Under the pieces are notes generated by a model, which ran no database searches, was not told the origin of the DNA, and saw only the letters and a program-made list of their open reading frames with translations. Positions 23,825 to 33,278 of a stretch of 64,000 bases of DNA are shown piece after piece. The stretch's first letter is position 1. Every line of letters begins with the position of its first letter. The stretch is from assembly GCF_041956535.1 (NCBI RefSeq), contig NW_027192199.1:763693-827692 (forward strand), read 5' to 3'. The stretch is from Calcarisporiella thermophila CBS 279.70 (Eukaryota > Calcarisporiellomycota). The translations under genes and the position numbers were made by a program.

Positions 23825-25165
23825 ATGAAATCTTGCATAGTTCTCTCTTTGATCACCATTGGTTTGGCAACCCTTGCGTCTGGTCTCCCCATCGACAAGC
23901 GTGGGGTGGTGGATGGGTCCGTGAATAACGCTAAAGTACTCAGCAAGATCGGCTTGTTGAATGCCATGGTCAATTCGAACCCCCAGGATTTGGAAAATAA
24001 CAACAGTAACACTCGTGCTCAAGGCAAGAAGAACAACGCAGCTGGTCAAGAAATCAAGCGTGGCCTTATTGATGGATCTCTTAATGATGCCCATATCATT
24101 GACAACATCAGCATCCTAAACGCTCTGGCAAATTCTAGCCCCCAGACCCTCCAGAATAACAACGCCAACACGCGTGCGGCCGGGAAGAAGAATAACGCCG
24201 CCGGTCAGTACGAGAAGCGCCACAACCGCCATTGGGACGGCGACAATATCTACGACGATGCTCACGTCCTAGATCACAATAACATTGCCGACACGAACAT
24301 CAACTCGGACACCGTCTACGTTTCGAATGACAATGCAAACACACGCGCGCGTGGAAAGGGCAACAACTCGGCCAATGCTAAACGTGGGCTCATTGATGGA
24401 TCGCTTAATGACCCGCATGTTCTCGATAATCTTAACGTGCTCAATGCGTTGGTGAACTCGAATCCTCAGCAACTGCAAAACAATAATGCCAACACTCGCG
24501 CGGACGGTTGCAAGAATAATGCCGGTGGACAATATATGAAGCGCAACAATAACTGCCGTCGTGGTATCATCGATGGTTCGCTGAATGATGCGCATGTGCT
24601 AGCGGGTGTCAATGTCCTAAACGCGTTGGTGAACTCAAATCCTCAACAAGGAGAACAAAATAACGCCAACACCCGCGCGGAGGGCAAAAAGAATAATGCC
24701 CTTGGACAGGTCATTCGCCGTAGTTTCAGCGACGATATATACTCTGATGCGCATGTACTTGACCACAATAACGTAGCAAACACCAACATCAACTCTGACA
24801 CTGTGTACGTCTCCAACAGTAACGCCAACACCCGTGCTCGTGGGAAAGGAAACAACTCGGCAGACGCCAAAGTTAAACGCGGCAGCGCTGACAATATCTA
24901 TGATGATGCCCATTTGCTCGATCACAATGATATTGCAAACACAAACATCAATTCAGACACCGTGTATGTATCAAACAACAACGTTAACTCGCGCGCACGC
25001 GGTAAAGATAACAACTCTGCCAGCTACAAGGTCCGTCGTGTCCTGCTTCGTCGCCATGACCACCACAGCAAATCCAAGAAGGCGCACGATGCCCATGAAT
25101 CCAAATCGCACGAATCAAAGAGCTCGTCCAAGGAGGATGCATCAGTTGCTGCTGACCAGATTTAA
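23825..25165 (+). CDS. Secreted tandem-repeat precursor, seven 51-residue units at kexin sites
   Basis: Single exon, 446 residues, start ATG 23825. Signal peptide MKSCIVLSLITIGLATLASG, short pro-segment LPIDKR, then seven units, six of them exactly 51 residues and one 53, each followed by KR or RR. Order is A A B A (plus a six-residue NNNCRR spacer) A B B. Type A: GLIDGSLNDAHVLDN, NALVNSNPQQ, NNNANTRAxGKKNNAxGQ. Type B: DNIYDDAHVLDHN, NTNINSDTVYVS, NNANTRARGKGNNSA. The two types align end to end without gaps, so they are one diverged repeat. Type B carries an N-glycosylation sequon (NNS) absent in A. The tail is His/Lys/Ser-rich. Kexin-processed repeat proteins are known in fungi (for example the Ustilago Rep1 repellent); this sequence matches none I know. 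Asn-rich, regularly spaced strands would also suit an amyloid or beta-solenoid surface fibre. Confidence 0.85.
   Translation: MKSCIVLSLITIGLATLASGLPIDKRGVVDGSVNNAKVLSKIGLLNAMVNSNPQDLENNNSNTRAQGKKNNAAGQEIKRGLIDGSLNDAHIIDNISILNALANSSPQTLQNNNANTRAAGKKNNAAGQYEKRHNRHWDGDNIYDDAHVLDHNNIADTNINSDTVYVSNDNANTRARGKGNNSANAKRGLIDGSLNDPHVLDNLNVLNALVNSNPQQLQNNNANTRADGCKNNAGGQYMKRNNNCRRGIIDGSLNDAHVLAGVNVLNALVNSNPQQGEQNNANTRAEGKKNNALGQVIRRSFSDDIYSDAHVLDHNNVANTNINSDTVYVSNSNANTRARGKGNNSADAKVKRGSADNIYDDAHLLDHNDIANTNINSDTVYVSNNNVNSRARGKDNNSASYKVRRVLLRRHDHHSKSKKAHDAHESKSHESKSSSKEDASVAADQI
23903..25033 (+). repeat. Coding tandem repeat, 7 units of about 159 bp
   Basis: Unit starts at 23903, 24062, 24221, 24386, 24563, 24722 and 24881. 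Spacing is 159 bp (51 codons plus a dibasic pair), except 165 after the third unit and 177 after the fourth. Third-position changes are common between units while residues are kept, which suggests purifying selection rather than a recent duplication. Confidence 0.9.
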
Positions 25166-26689
25166 TTATCTTTTTTTTTTAGCAAAATTTTAAACTTCCT
25201 CCCATTTCTATTATTTCACGCGAAATGAGCGTTTTAATACTTTGGTACCTCTGGCATTGAGTGCCTACTTCTATATTGTCTCGCCAACACCTTATTTTTT
25301 CGTTCTTACGTTGGTTTTATGTTATTGTTTATTTCTATACCTAATGTTGTAATTCAATGCAGACGTCACTAATGAATATATCACAGTAGAAATCTTCATT
25401 CTTATAAGATATATAGGTGAAAATGTTAGAACAAAAGCCATAATATTATCCCATGCGTTTACTTAAATGGCATATTGTTAACGCTAAGTGCTGCAATGCA
25501 ACCTTCGAGTTTTTTTATTTGACCTACGATAATCAATAGTATGCACAGGATACTTAACGTTATTGGTCGTGGGTCCGCCAGGTAGAAAAGATAATACTTA
25601 GAAAATATTTTTTAGATATGCCACAATCCTTACCGTCTAAACGATATTAATTTGAGTGGAATATCCATGTAAACAAATAAAAGCCAATAAGATCAATCTT
25701 CTTTAATAAATTATACAGAGGGTGAATGAAGCCAAGAATTCTATGAAAAGACAAGTACAAGACAAGTATGCTATAAGGAGGTATATTGAAGGAACACTGC
25801 AATAATTGGCTGTTTGAATATATTAGGAGTAAATTAATGGAGTTAGAATCAGATACCCAAACCTTGTCCATAAGCAATAGATCTATCTCAATAACCTGAA
25901 TATACACTCTGATTTGGAAGGGGAGAATGTTTTGAAGATATCCAACACTTCTCATCAATGCACTGTAAATGGAGTTTGAAGCTTTGAATCAACCACCGTC
26001 GAGTGACTTGCCTATGCTATTTTGCATAATTCACAGGAGATGAGCTGATGTATAAAATAATGTCACTCTATGAGCTAGTTATGTAGTAGCATTTAAATAG
26101 CTTCATATTAATTTGCGGAGTCACTTTGGCTCTAATGGCACCATATTTAGACTTATTTCTTTGCCTTGTTTATGGATTTAAGCTAATCCTAGTATTTCAA
26201 AATAGAGGTTTCAGGTTATTGAATTCCTATTATTTTATAACATAATAATTGACTAATACAGCATAAATAAAAGAACTCTGTACTTCGCCCAGCTTTTGTG
26301 CCATCCGCCATCAGGACAGAAAGTCGGGCAGAATAAAAATTTGACCCAAATCCTTGTTTTTAAAACGATTAATCTAGCTCTATCACAAATTTTTTTTTGA
26401 GATTGAAGGATCTTTTATTGAAAAGTCTCCTATACAAGTTAAATGATAGGATTTGCACGCTATTTCTAACGCTCAACCATTGCTTACATGTATTTCTTCT
26501 GACAGGCCCTATATTAAACGTATTTCTTGTTTTCTGAGGACGATCATAATCAAATTATTAAGAACGAAGTATCTTATAGCTCGATTCTTAGAGTATGTCC
26601 CTGACCCTAGCACTATCGCAAAAAATTTTTCCGAAATTTTGAATTTTAAAGTTTGTTTATATTCATTTTTGTGAATATCGTTTCCAGAT
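25166..26689. other. Long AT-rich intergenic region
   Basis: About 1.5 kb, no supported gene. A 103-codon minus frame (25647-25958) is Leu/Ile/Ser-rich as expected from AT-rich noncoding DNA. Confidence 0.6.
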
Positions 26690-26771
26690 GACAGCTTGTC
26701 CGAGTGGTTAAGGAGTGTGACTAGAAATCACATGGGCTCTGCCCGCGCAGGTTCGAGTCCTGCAGCTGTCG
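26690..26771 (+). tRNA. tRNA-Ser(AGA)
   Basis: 82 nt, same acceptor stem (GACAGCT/AGCTGTC), D arm, variable arm and T stem as the tRNA-Ser at 393. Anticodon stem TGTGA/TCACA encloses CTAGAAA, anticodon AGA (A34 becomes inosine; reads UCU/UCC/UCA). No intron. Confidence 0.95.
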
Positions 26772-26775
26772 TTTT
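26772..26775 (+). terminator. Short T-run after tRNA-Ser(AGA)
   Basis: Four T directly follow the discriminator base, the minimum for Pol III termination. Confidence 0.5.
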
Positions 26776-26890
26776 GCCATAGAATTATATTGTTTTTGTT
26801 TAAATATTGTTTCTTTATATAAAATAGCGGGAATAAAAAAGCTTAAAGGGGTATAACCAACATTAAAACTGCAAAAGAACAGTGGCGATT

Positions 26891-27765
26891 TCACTGGCCA
26901 TATGTTTTGTCGAAACTAAAGGAAAATGCTAAGAAGCACATCATAACAAGTAAAAATAATCCGAGAACTGGGCCTAGCAGGATGGCAAGCGGGTCCATCG
27001 GGTGCTTTGAAGATTGCGGCTGCAGCTGAATAGGAGGAGGTTTGGAACCCACGGGATTGGCCGGGAGTACGGATGTACCATTAAGCCGTTCGGCGACGAA
27101 CTGGGTGATGGTGGAGGTCAATGTGGTGACTTTTTTTTTAATGATTCATCGGCATTGGTGTTATTAGAGACATCGATCAGCGGCCCGCTCGATGTAGCAC
27201 TGTTAACAATTTTATGGATGAATTGCTGCAGTGTGTTGCTTGTGGAGCTATCGGCAGCAGAGTTGGAATGTGCGGTAGAAGCAGAAGCTGCGGCCGGAGA
27301 GATAGCAACCTTCGTATCTGGGGGTTGGGAGACTTTGGAAATAGTAAGAGGTTGGGTATTTTGCTCACTCGTAGGTACTTCTCCTTGCTTTTCGGGTTTC
27401 CCTTCCTCCGGACCGGCTGTCATCGACGAAGACAAAGGGGGTGGATTCAAAATTGGCCGAATAACCACCTTCTCCCCACCGGCCTGCTTTGTTTCTTCCG
27501 CAGCCTCCATCCGGGCATTGTGGTCGGCGGCGACACGGATAACTAGAGGTAGCTTGACGTCGCTCTTTTTATTGGTCATTGGCAGTGCCTTGTTGGCGCC
27601 CTCACTGCCCAGCCTAGAAGAGTACAGCTCTGGCTGATAGTTTTTCATCGTTGGGTGGAGGTGGGAATTGTGCGGTTGTTGTGGTATCGAGGTTAGCGGA
27701 TATGAAAAGGCAAGCGAGCATAGTAATAAAAAGAGAGGTATTGTTGGGTATAGGAGATCTTTCAT
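26891..27765 (-). CDS. Signal-peptide/TM surface protein, frame broken at a poly-A run
   Basis: Frame 1 (27765-27118) begins with signal peptide MKDLLYPTIPLFLLLCSLAF, then a Ser/Thr/Pro/Lys linker, and ends just after nine consecutive A in the sense strand. Frame 2, starting upstream of 27121 in the next register, continues with TTLTSTITQFVAERLNGTS, a Pro/Gln linker, and a C-terminal transmembrane helix (LAILLGPVLGLFLLVMMCFLAF). The two halves make one sensible type I membrane protein, so they likely belong together. Reasons for the break could be a true frameshift, a base missing from the homopolymer, or an intron whose donor would be weak (GTTAAC, acceptor CACCCAG). Family unknown; Ser/Thr-rich ectodomain plus TM fits a wall-associated surface protein. 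Confidence 0.55.
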
Positions 27766-28305
27766 AGTTTTGAGGGGGGAACGGAGTATAAAAGGAGAGG
27801 AATGTTATATAGAATTGGATAAAGAAGGGTATGGGGGCATATGCGAAGAAAAACAAAAAAAATCACAGAGGGTTGGATTTTTCATCGATTTTAAGGCTTC
27901 AATATCTCCGTGGAGATCGAGAAACTGCCCGATCTCAAAATTCTATTTTGAACGTTGGCTTTCGGTCTAGTCCCCGCGCGAATATTTCAATTTCAACACA
28001 CCATGGTTGTTATAAAATAGTTATTATCAAAGCATGAGGAAAAGAGGATGAAGGGGAAGGAGAAGAGGAAGTGGAAAAGAAGCCAGAAATAGGTTGAGCA
28101 GATTCAAATAATATTACATACATATATATATAGAATTGGGGTTGTGAAAGTGGTCATTTCAAAATTTACGAAGAAAACACTATATAGTTGAGAAAAATAA
28201 TCCTACATGACTAAAAAAAAAAAATCGAAACATTCGATATGTACTATGAAAAAGAGCTTGAATGGGTAAATCAATAGCTAATAATATTTCATGGAGCCTT
28301 ATCTT
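27766..28305. other. Intergenic region, no gene seen
   Basis: Promoter of the preceding minus-strand gene and the 3' flank of the septin-like gene. AT-rich with a TATATATATAG stretch and poly-A runs. Confidence 0.6.
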
Positions 28306-30220
28306 TTATTTCCAGCTTCCTCCCAGATACGGCCAACTAACATATCTTGAGGAAAAATAGAGGCAAGCAGCCGTCACGCCCGCAAACATCATGAGCATTC
28401 CCTTGCCGAGCCATATTCCCCACAGTGAATATTCTTTCGAGCCGGAGCGAGGTTTGCGTGGAGAGGTACGGGGCGCGGGAGGGACACGTTTCTGCATGAC
28501 TACAGAGTCGTCGATTGTGATAGGTGGATGGTGCAGCGCTAGGGGATCTCGCGGGTTTGCAGCAGAGGAGCGCATCAGTATTGCCGCAGCCTCCGTCACT
28601 GATCGTGGATAGGGTCGTCCCTCGTCCACCATCCCATCGTGGTATACTTTTTCTGACAATTGGGAGTCGGCCACCGTGGTACTGGCCGAAGTAAAAGTAG
28701 ACCGATGTGTACGCCGCCACTCCACGAATTTATCGGCGGTAGCTTGGCGCAGAAAATTAACGTGGGTGTGGAAGAGCATTGTGTAGAGCTTGGAGAGCTC
28801 TGAGGAGTGCAGCTGTGGGAAGAGATTGGGTTGGGGATTGGGTGATTCATGGTGCGAGGAAGGGAGAGTGGCTAGGGGGGGATTGGGTGGTTGGGAAGAA
28901 ATCGACTCAACCGAGCGAACACCTTCCTCCAATGGGGCTGCCTCGGATACCATGGTCGACACCGCAAAAGGTGGGCAATTTGCATCGTTGGGAGATGCAC
29001 AACCGAAATCGAAAAATTGGATTCCATGCTCGCGAAGGTCGTGCAATACCTTCTGCTTTAGTTCTGCAACTTCGTGTGAAGAGATAGTATCTGCTTTGAC
29101 AATGATCGGGATTAGATTGACAACGTGGTGGAGACTGCGCATATACTCAATGTCGACGGGTTTGAGGCGGTGTAGAATTAGATAGAGACACGCATCCACA
29201 TGGGTGTGTCCTCCGCTGCCTGTGGTGAGAAAACGTGCAAGCTCGGGGCCATTGGGTGCAGACTCGGAAAAGAATCCGTTGGTGCGCTTGAATTGTTGGA
29301 TCACATAGTCGACAATGGGGGCGATGCACAATTTAGCCTGTGGCATAAGAAAAATAGGATAAGAATTCTCGTATACGAAGAGCGTGGTGGATAGACACCT
29401 ACATCCAAGTGTGTTCCGTAGCCCACCGTATCCACAAAGCAAATGTTTTTCACCAGAACGCTATTCCGGTCGTGGTCCGGATAATTGTTGGAATGTAACC
29501 ACGGGGGCAGGACCATTGTGCTTGCATAAAGGAGATTGGCTACCCCACCGCTACTTTCATGTATGTCACTGGCCAGTATATCAGGGCCACCCATGAGTGT
29601 GTGAATGAGCTGGGTTTTTCCAATGCCTACAGGAGAGCATAAAGGGAGCTTAGAGCCAATTACATTAATGATGAATATTGAGTCCGCTTACCAGTATCGC
29701 CACAAACTAGTACCCTCATGTAGCCAAGATTTTGGCCCTCATTTGTTGGATGCTTAGCCTCGGCAATGGTTAGAGTAGGCATCACAAGGCAACTTTCAAA
29801 ACCACTTTGTAGCTGATCCAATTCCATTCCTGGAACATTCTCATCACCCACAGGAAGCGAAGAGATGCTCAATGGGCTCCCAGGGGTCGTCGGGCAAGAG
29901 ATAAGGGTACGTCTGAGCTGGTTCAGCAAGGGGGTATCGTCTTCGACTGAAGCCCCACCTTGATTCTTCTTTTGCTGTAAGTATCGTTTCTCGTCCATAT
30001 CTTCTTGACTGCTCGTGGTAGCGCGGGTAGAGAAGTCGCGCGATGGAGGAGAGAGCTTTGCTGAATATTCATCATCACTTTCTGTGGACAGCGTCTGGAA
30101 GCTACGCACTCCATAGGACTCATCGTCTGGAGTAGGCTCCATGGCTACGAGCGAAGAGGCAGACGACTGCCGTTTGGGCGGAGAAATAATTGTGAATTGG
30201 GTCCCCGGATGCTGATGCAT
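28306..30220 (-). CDS. Septin-like GTPase with C-terminal membrane segment
   Basis: Exons 30220-29692, 29626-29403 and 29337-28306 give 594 residues. A Ser-rich N-terminal extension of about 165 residues precedes the G domain: P-loop GDTGIGKT at about 174-181 (split by intron 1), G3 DTVGYG, the septin-typical ACLYLILHRLKPVDIEYM stretch and G4 VKAD. These place it among septins, the filament-forming GTPases of the cell cortex and septum. Downstream, the usual coiled coil is absent; the protein ends with a basic PRTSPRKPRSGSK patch and a hydrophobic helix (GMLMMFAGVTAACLYFS). The G domain also carries Ser/Pro insertions. Membrane-spanning septins have been reported in animals and predicted elsewhere. 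It may not polymerise like core septins. Confidence 0.85.
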
Positions 30221-31665
30221 GCAGTTATATGTAGAGGATAAGCGCAAATGATTTTGCCGCTGGAATGTTAAGCTTTTTGAGTGAGAGTGAGAGTCAAAAC
30301 AGTGGTAAGGATTGAAGACAAGTGTTAAAATGTATTAAGCGAACCTACATCTCAGAAAAAAGGGAAAAAAACTGTCACGTTATTCATCAGAGGATGGGGG
30401 CAATTTTTTCATTATCACCTAACCTGTAGAGAAACCGGTGGAGAGGAGGAGAATCGATCCATATCTATTTTTTTCAATTTTTACGCCCAACATTTTTTAT
30501 TCCATCTTATTATACTAGACTCTTCGAGCCAAAGATCCAAGGTAAATTCTTGAAGGCCAGTTTTTGACAACTATCCCATTCATTTGCTCAAACACTGGGA
30601 TTTTACTAGCAAGATTATTCCCAGAATCTTGGCTTGTAGATTAACCAAACATTTTAAACTTAAACTTGGAAATGATCTCCATTAGCTAGCAAAGAATAAT
30701 GAATGTTCATGCCATGAAAATTAAAACCACTTTGTGATTTGATAAGCTTTAAAACTATCTTGTGAGCCTTTTTAATACACCCTACTTGGAATCAGGAGGT
30801 TGAATATGATCAGACAGTGGAGTGTCTATATTTTCATACTCAAACTCTGTATCATATCCGTCTTCAGGGGCAAATACCCTGAGCGAAGCGATGACTAATA
30901 TCCCGGGCATATTGTCCATGTCCTAAGAATCGAGGTATCAATGAAACGAGAAAGTGTCTATGCAAGACATCCGTAGAGGAGGCATGGAATTGCAAGTGTG
31001 GTAGAGGCTACTACACTGGAGACCTATGTAGGGCCATTTCCTCAATTGGAAACAGTATACTAAACACCAACCGATAGGAAATTACCACATCGATAAGTCT
31101 AATGATATTCTACGAAGTATATACACGGTGGTTGCTTGGCCCAAGTTTCCGCAATGGGGTTAAATTATTAGGCGATTTTCTTCGGAATTGCACTATCTTA
31201 TCTCCAATTTCGAAGTGCTATCCTGCCTTACCCTTAGTTAAAGAGCTGTGTTATAGAATTTACACTGGAACACTCTCTAAAGGTTGCTTTAAAATAAGTT
31301 TTAAGAAAGTATTCATGCTTGTCATGGTGCATCTTCTATTTCAGGGGGGGGGGGTTATGCCAATCTTCTAAAACCGGATAATGATAGGAGGCACAAAGTT
31401 CCACCTCAAGTCAGAATTAGTAATTTAAGTGGCAGCTATCAAACGTATCAATGCGTATCAGTTCGCAAGCTCAAGCTTACCCTCATTTATGCATGTGAGA
31501 ATGGCTTAGCTTTCCGTGTCCATACTGTTTTCAGTTTTGAGACAGATGTAAGACCTTTTTCGTAGTTTCATGAAGGTGATGAGGCTCGAAGAAAATGATA
31601 TGTTACAATGTATTAGGTATATGGAAAAAAGGTTGAAATGGTACAGAGTCTGTGTAATAATTTCA
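30221..31665. other. Mostly empty intergenic region
   Basis: About 1.4 kb. One minus-strand frame (listed next) is worth noting; otherwise no gene or RNA. A G9 homopolymer lies near 31346-31355. Confidence 0.5.
30782..30919 (-). CDS. Small ORF or terminal exon, acidic, unknown
   Basis: 45 codons, ATG at 30919 to TAG at 30782. The reading MDNMPGILVIASLRVFAPED then GYDTEFEYENIDTPL looks non-random (hydrophobic strand, then acidic). It is preceded by CGATTCTTAG, a possible 3' splice site, so it may be the last exon of a larger gene or a remnant. No family recognised. Confidence 0.25.
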   Translation of the reverse strand: MDNMPGILVIASLRVFAPEDGYDTEFEYENIDTPLSDHIQPPDSK

Positions 31666-32834
31666 TCACATTGATTTCCCGCGGGTTCTCGACACAATCT
31701 CTCGGTGTTCTTGCTGCTTAGTCTCAGCGACTGGGCCGCGTGGAAACTGGTGTGCATGAGGAGGATAGGGTCCTGCTGTTGGCGGAGGCCGGTCTCTCAT
31801 ATAGGCCTCATCATTCGGATTACTATAGGTGGCAAGGCCGTAGGAATCTCGGCGTGTCGTGGTAACTACGCGTATCCCCTGGTCTTCATAGAAAAAGGAG
31901 CGATTCCGGTCGGCCTCGGCTCGTGCGCATTCTAGGGGGGAGAGAGGGAAATAAGAAAGCATCAATAAAACCGCTTTGGAAGAAAAGCAATATGTATATT
32001 ATTAGTATACCGAGTAAATGTGCACGAAGTTGCATTGAATAAGCGTAGTCTAGAGCTGTCCAACCAGATTTGTTGGCTGCAAGTCTGCAGCCTCGCTCGA
32101 TCAGAGTGGAGACTGTCTTGCGATGGCCCCACGCCGAGGCGCTTAGAGAGGACGAAAAGGTTAGCACATCGGCCTAAGAAATGGTGGAAAATATCCATAC
32201 TGATGCAAAGGCGTGTTTCCATCCGCGTCCATATGGTCAATGTCAGCCCCATTATCCAGCAGAAGATTGACCATAGTATCGTTGCCCTTCAGGGCAGCAT
32301 AAGTAAGCGCGCTTTTGCCCTCTGAATTCAATAGATTGACCGTGTCGGGAAATCGAGAAATATAGAGACGGAAAATCTGTAAGACCCAAACCATAGATCA
32401 AAATTAAACAAACTTCTGCATCAGTGGATTTTCACAGTGCGGCTTGCCCACCTGCTCCTGCCCGTGTTGCGCTGCAATCATAAGAACGGTGTTGTGGGAA
32501 TAATCGGTAAGGATGCCCCTGTCTTCATGCCCATTTTCTAGGAGAAATGCCACTATTTCTTTACGGCCATACCGTGCCGCGTACATTAAGGATGTCCTAA
32601 CAAAATTGGTCAGGGGATAAGTGGATTTGAAGGGGACGGACACGGCTGCAGAATGTACCATCCGTTTTTCGAGTCGACATTCCTAATATCAAATCCCTCA
32701 TTCTTTTCGTAGATGCGTTTGACAGCGTGCAGGTTGTCATCAAGAATGGCGGCGCGGAATTTCTGCGAGAGGCGAGCCTCGCTGTAGCGATGGGCCGGCG
32801 GCGAATATGAAGCGGCCAGATTTACCACGGGCAT
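31666..32834 (-). CDS. AVO2: AVO2-like ankyrin repeat protein (TORC2 subunit)
   Basis: Five exons, 32834-32659, 32596-32452, 32376-32201, 32141-32011 and 31931-31666, give 297 residues. The ankyrin block starts with FRAAILDDNLHAVKRIYEKN and NVDSKNGWTSLMYAARYGR, followed by NTVLMIAAQHGQEQ, GKSALTYAALKGNDTMVNLL, GADIDHMDADGNTPLH and a WTALDYAYS unit. This order closely follows Avo2 of yeast, a non-essential TORC2 subunit at the plasma membrane. The start of exon 4 is fixed by frame at CTCTCTAAG (branch TGCTAACC); the nearer TTTCTTAG would give a stop. The C terminus is Pro/Arg/Gln-rich. A generic ankyrin protein is the alternative; the KNGW motif in the first repeat favours Avo2. Confidence 0.8.
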
Positions 32835-33278
32835 TTGGGTTATCAGCTAGCTTTTCTCTCTGCCTTGAATCTAACCCAATATTGTTTTGCATCTAAAATG
32901 ATGGCTAATCTCTCGAAGCTGAGTGGTCGAATTTTCTTAATTCTTAGAAGTTGAGTGCGAAGAGGGGATCTCACACGTTGACCGAACCACTTGACAGAAA
33001 TCAGCCCGGGAAGCGGTTATCAGCAATGCGCCCTCCGTTATCTACGCTCATCAGCGGCTGTCTTATCAACCGCACGGCGAGCGTAGCATGTTCTCGGCTG
33101 CTATCTTAGTATCGCGGACGCCATTAGCGCACTCACGTAGGTTCAGACAGCGACGTGACTTGTCATTTGAATTAATTTATTGCAAAAATAGAAATAGAAA
33201 AATATTTTCCAATTTTTTTTCCGTTCTTTCCTTCTCCTCCCTCCACTCTCTCCACTTTCTGCCTTCGAAGCCAAAACC
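32835..33278. other. Divergent promoter region
   Basis: Between the AVO2-like gene (-) and the TMEM62-like gene (+). No gene. The last 60 bp before the plus-strand ATG are C/T-rich. Confidence 0.55.

Noticed and set aside
24269-24925. Minus-strand frames of about 100 codons
   Set aside because: Antisense shadows of the 51-residue tandem repeats; their apparent repeats come from the coding strand.
25647-25958. 103-codon minus frame, Leu/Ile-rich
   Set aside because: Typical of AT-rich spacers; not hydrophobic in a helix-like pattern and no neighbouring exon signals.
31346-31355. Homopolymer G run near the AVO2-like gene
   Set aside because: A simple mononucleotide tract in a spacer; no sign that it is functional.
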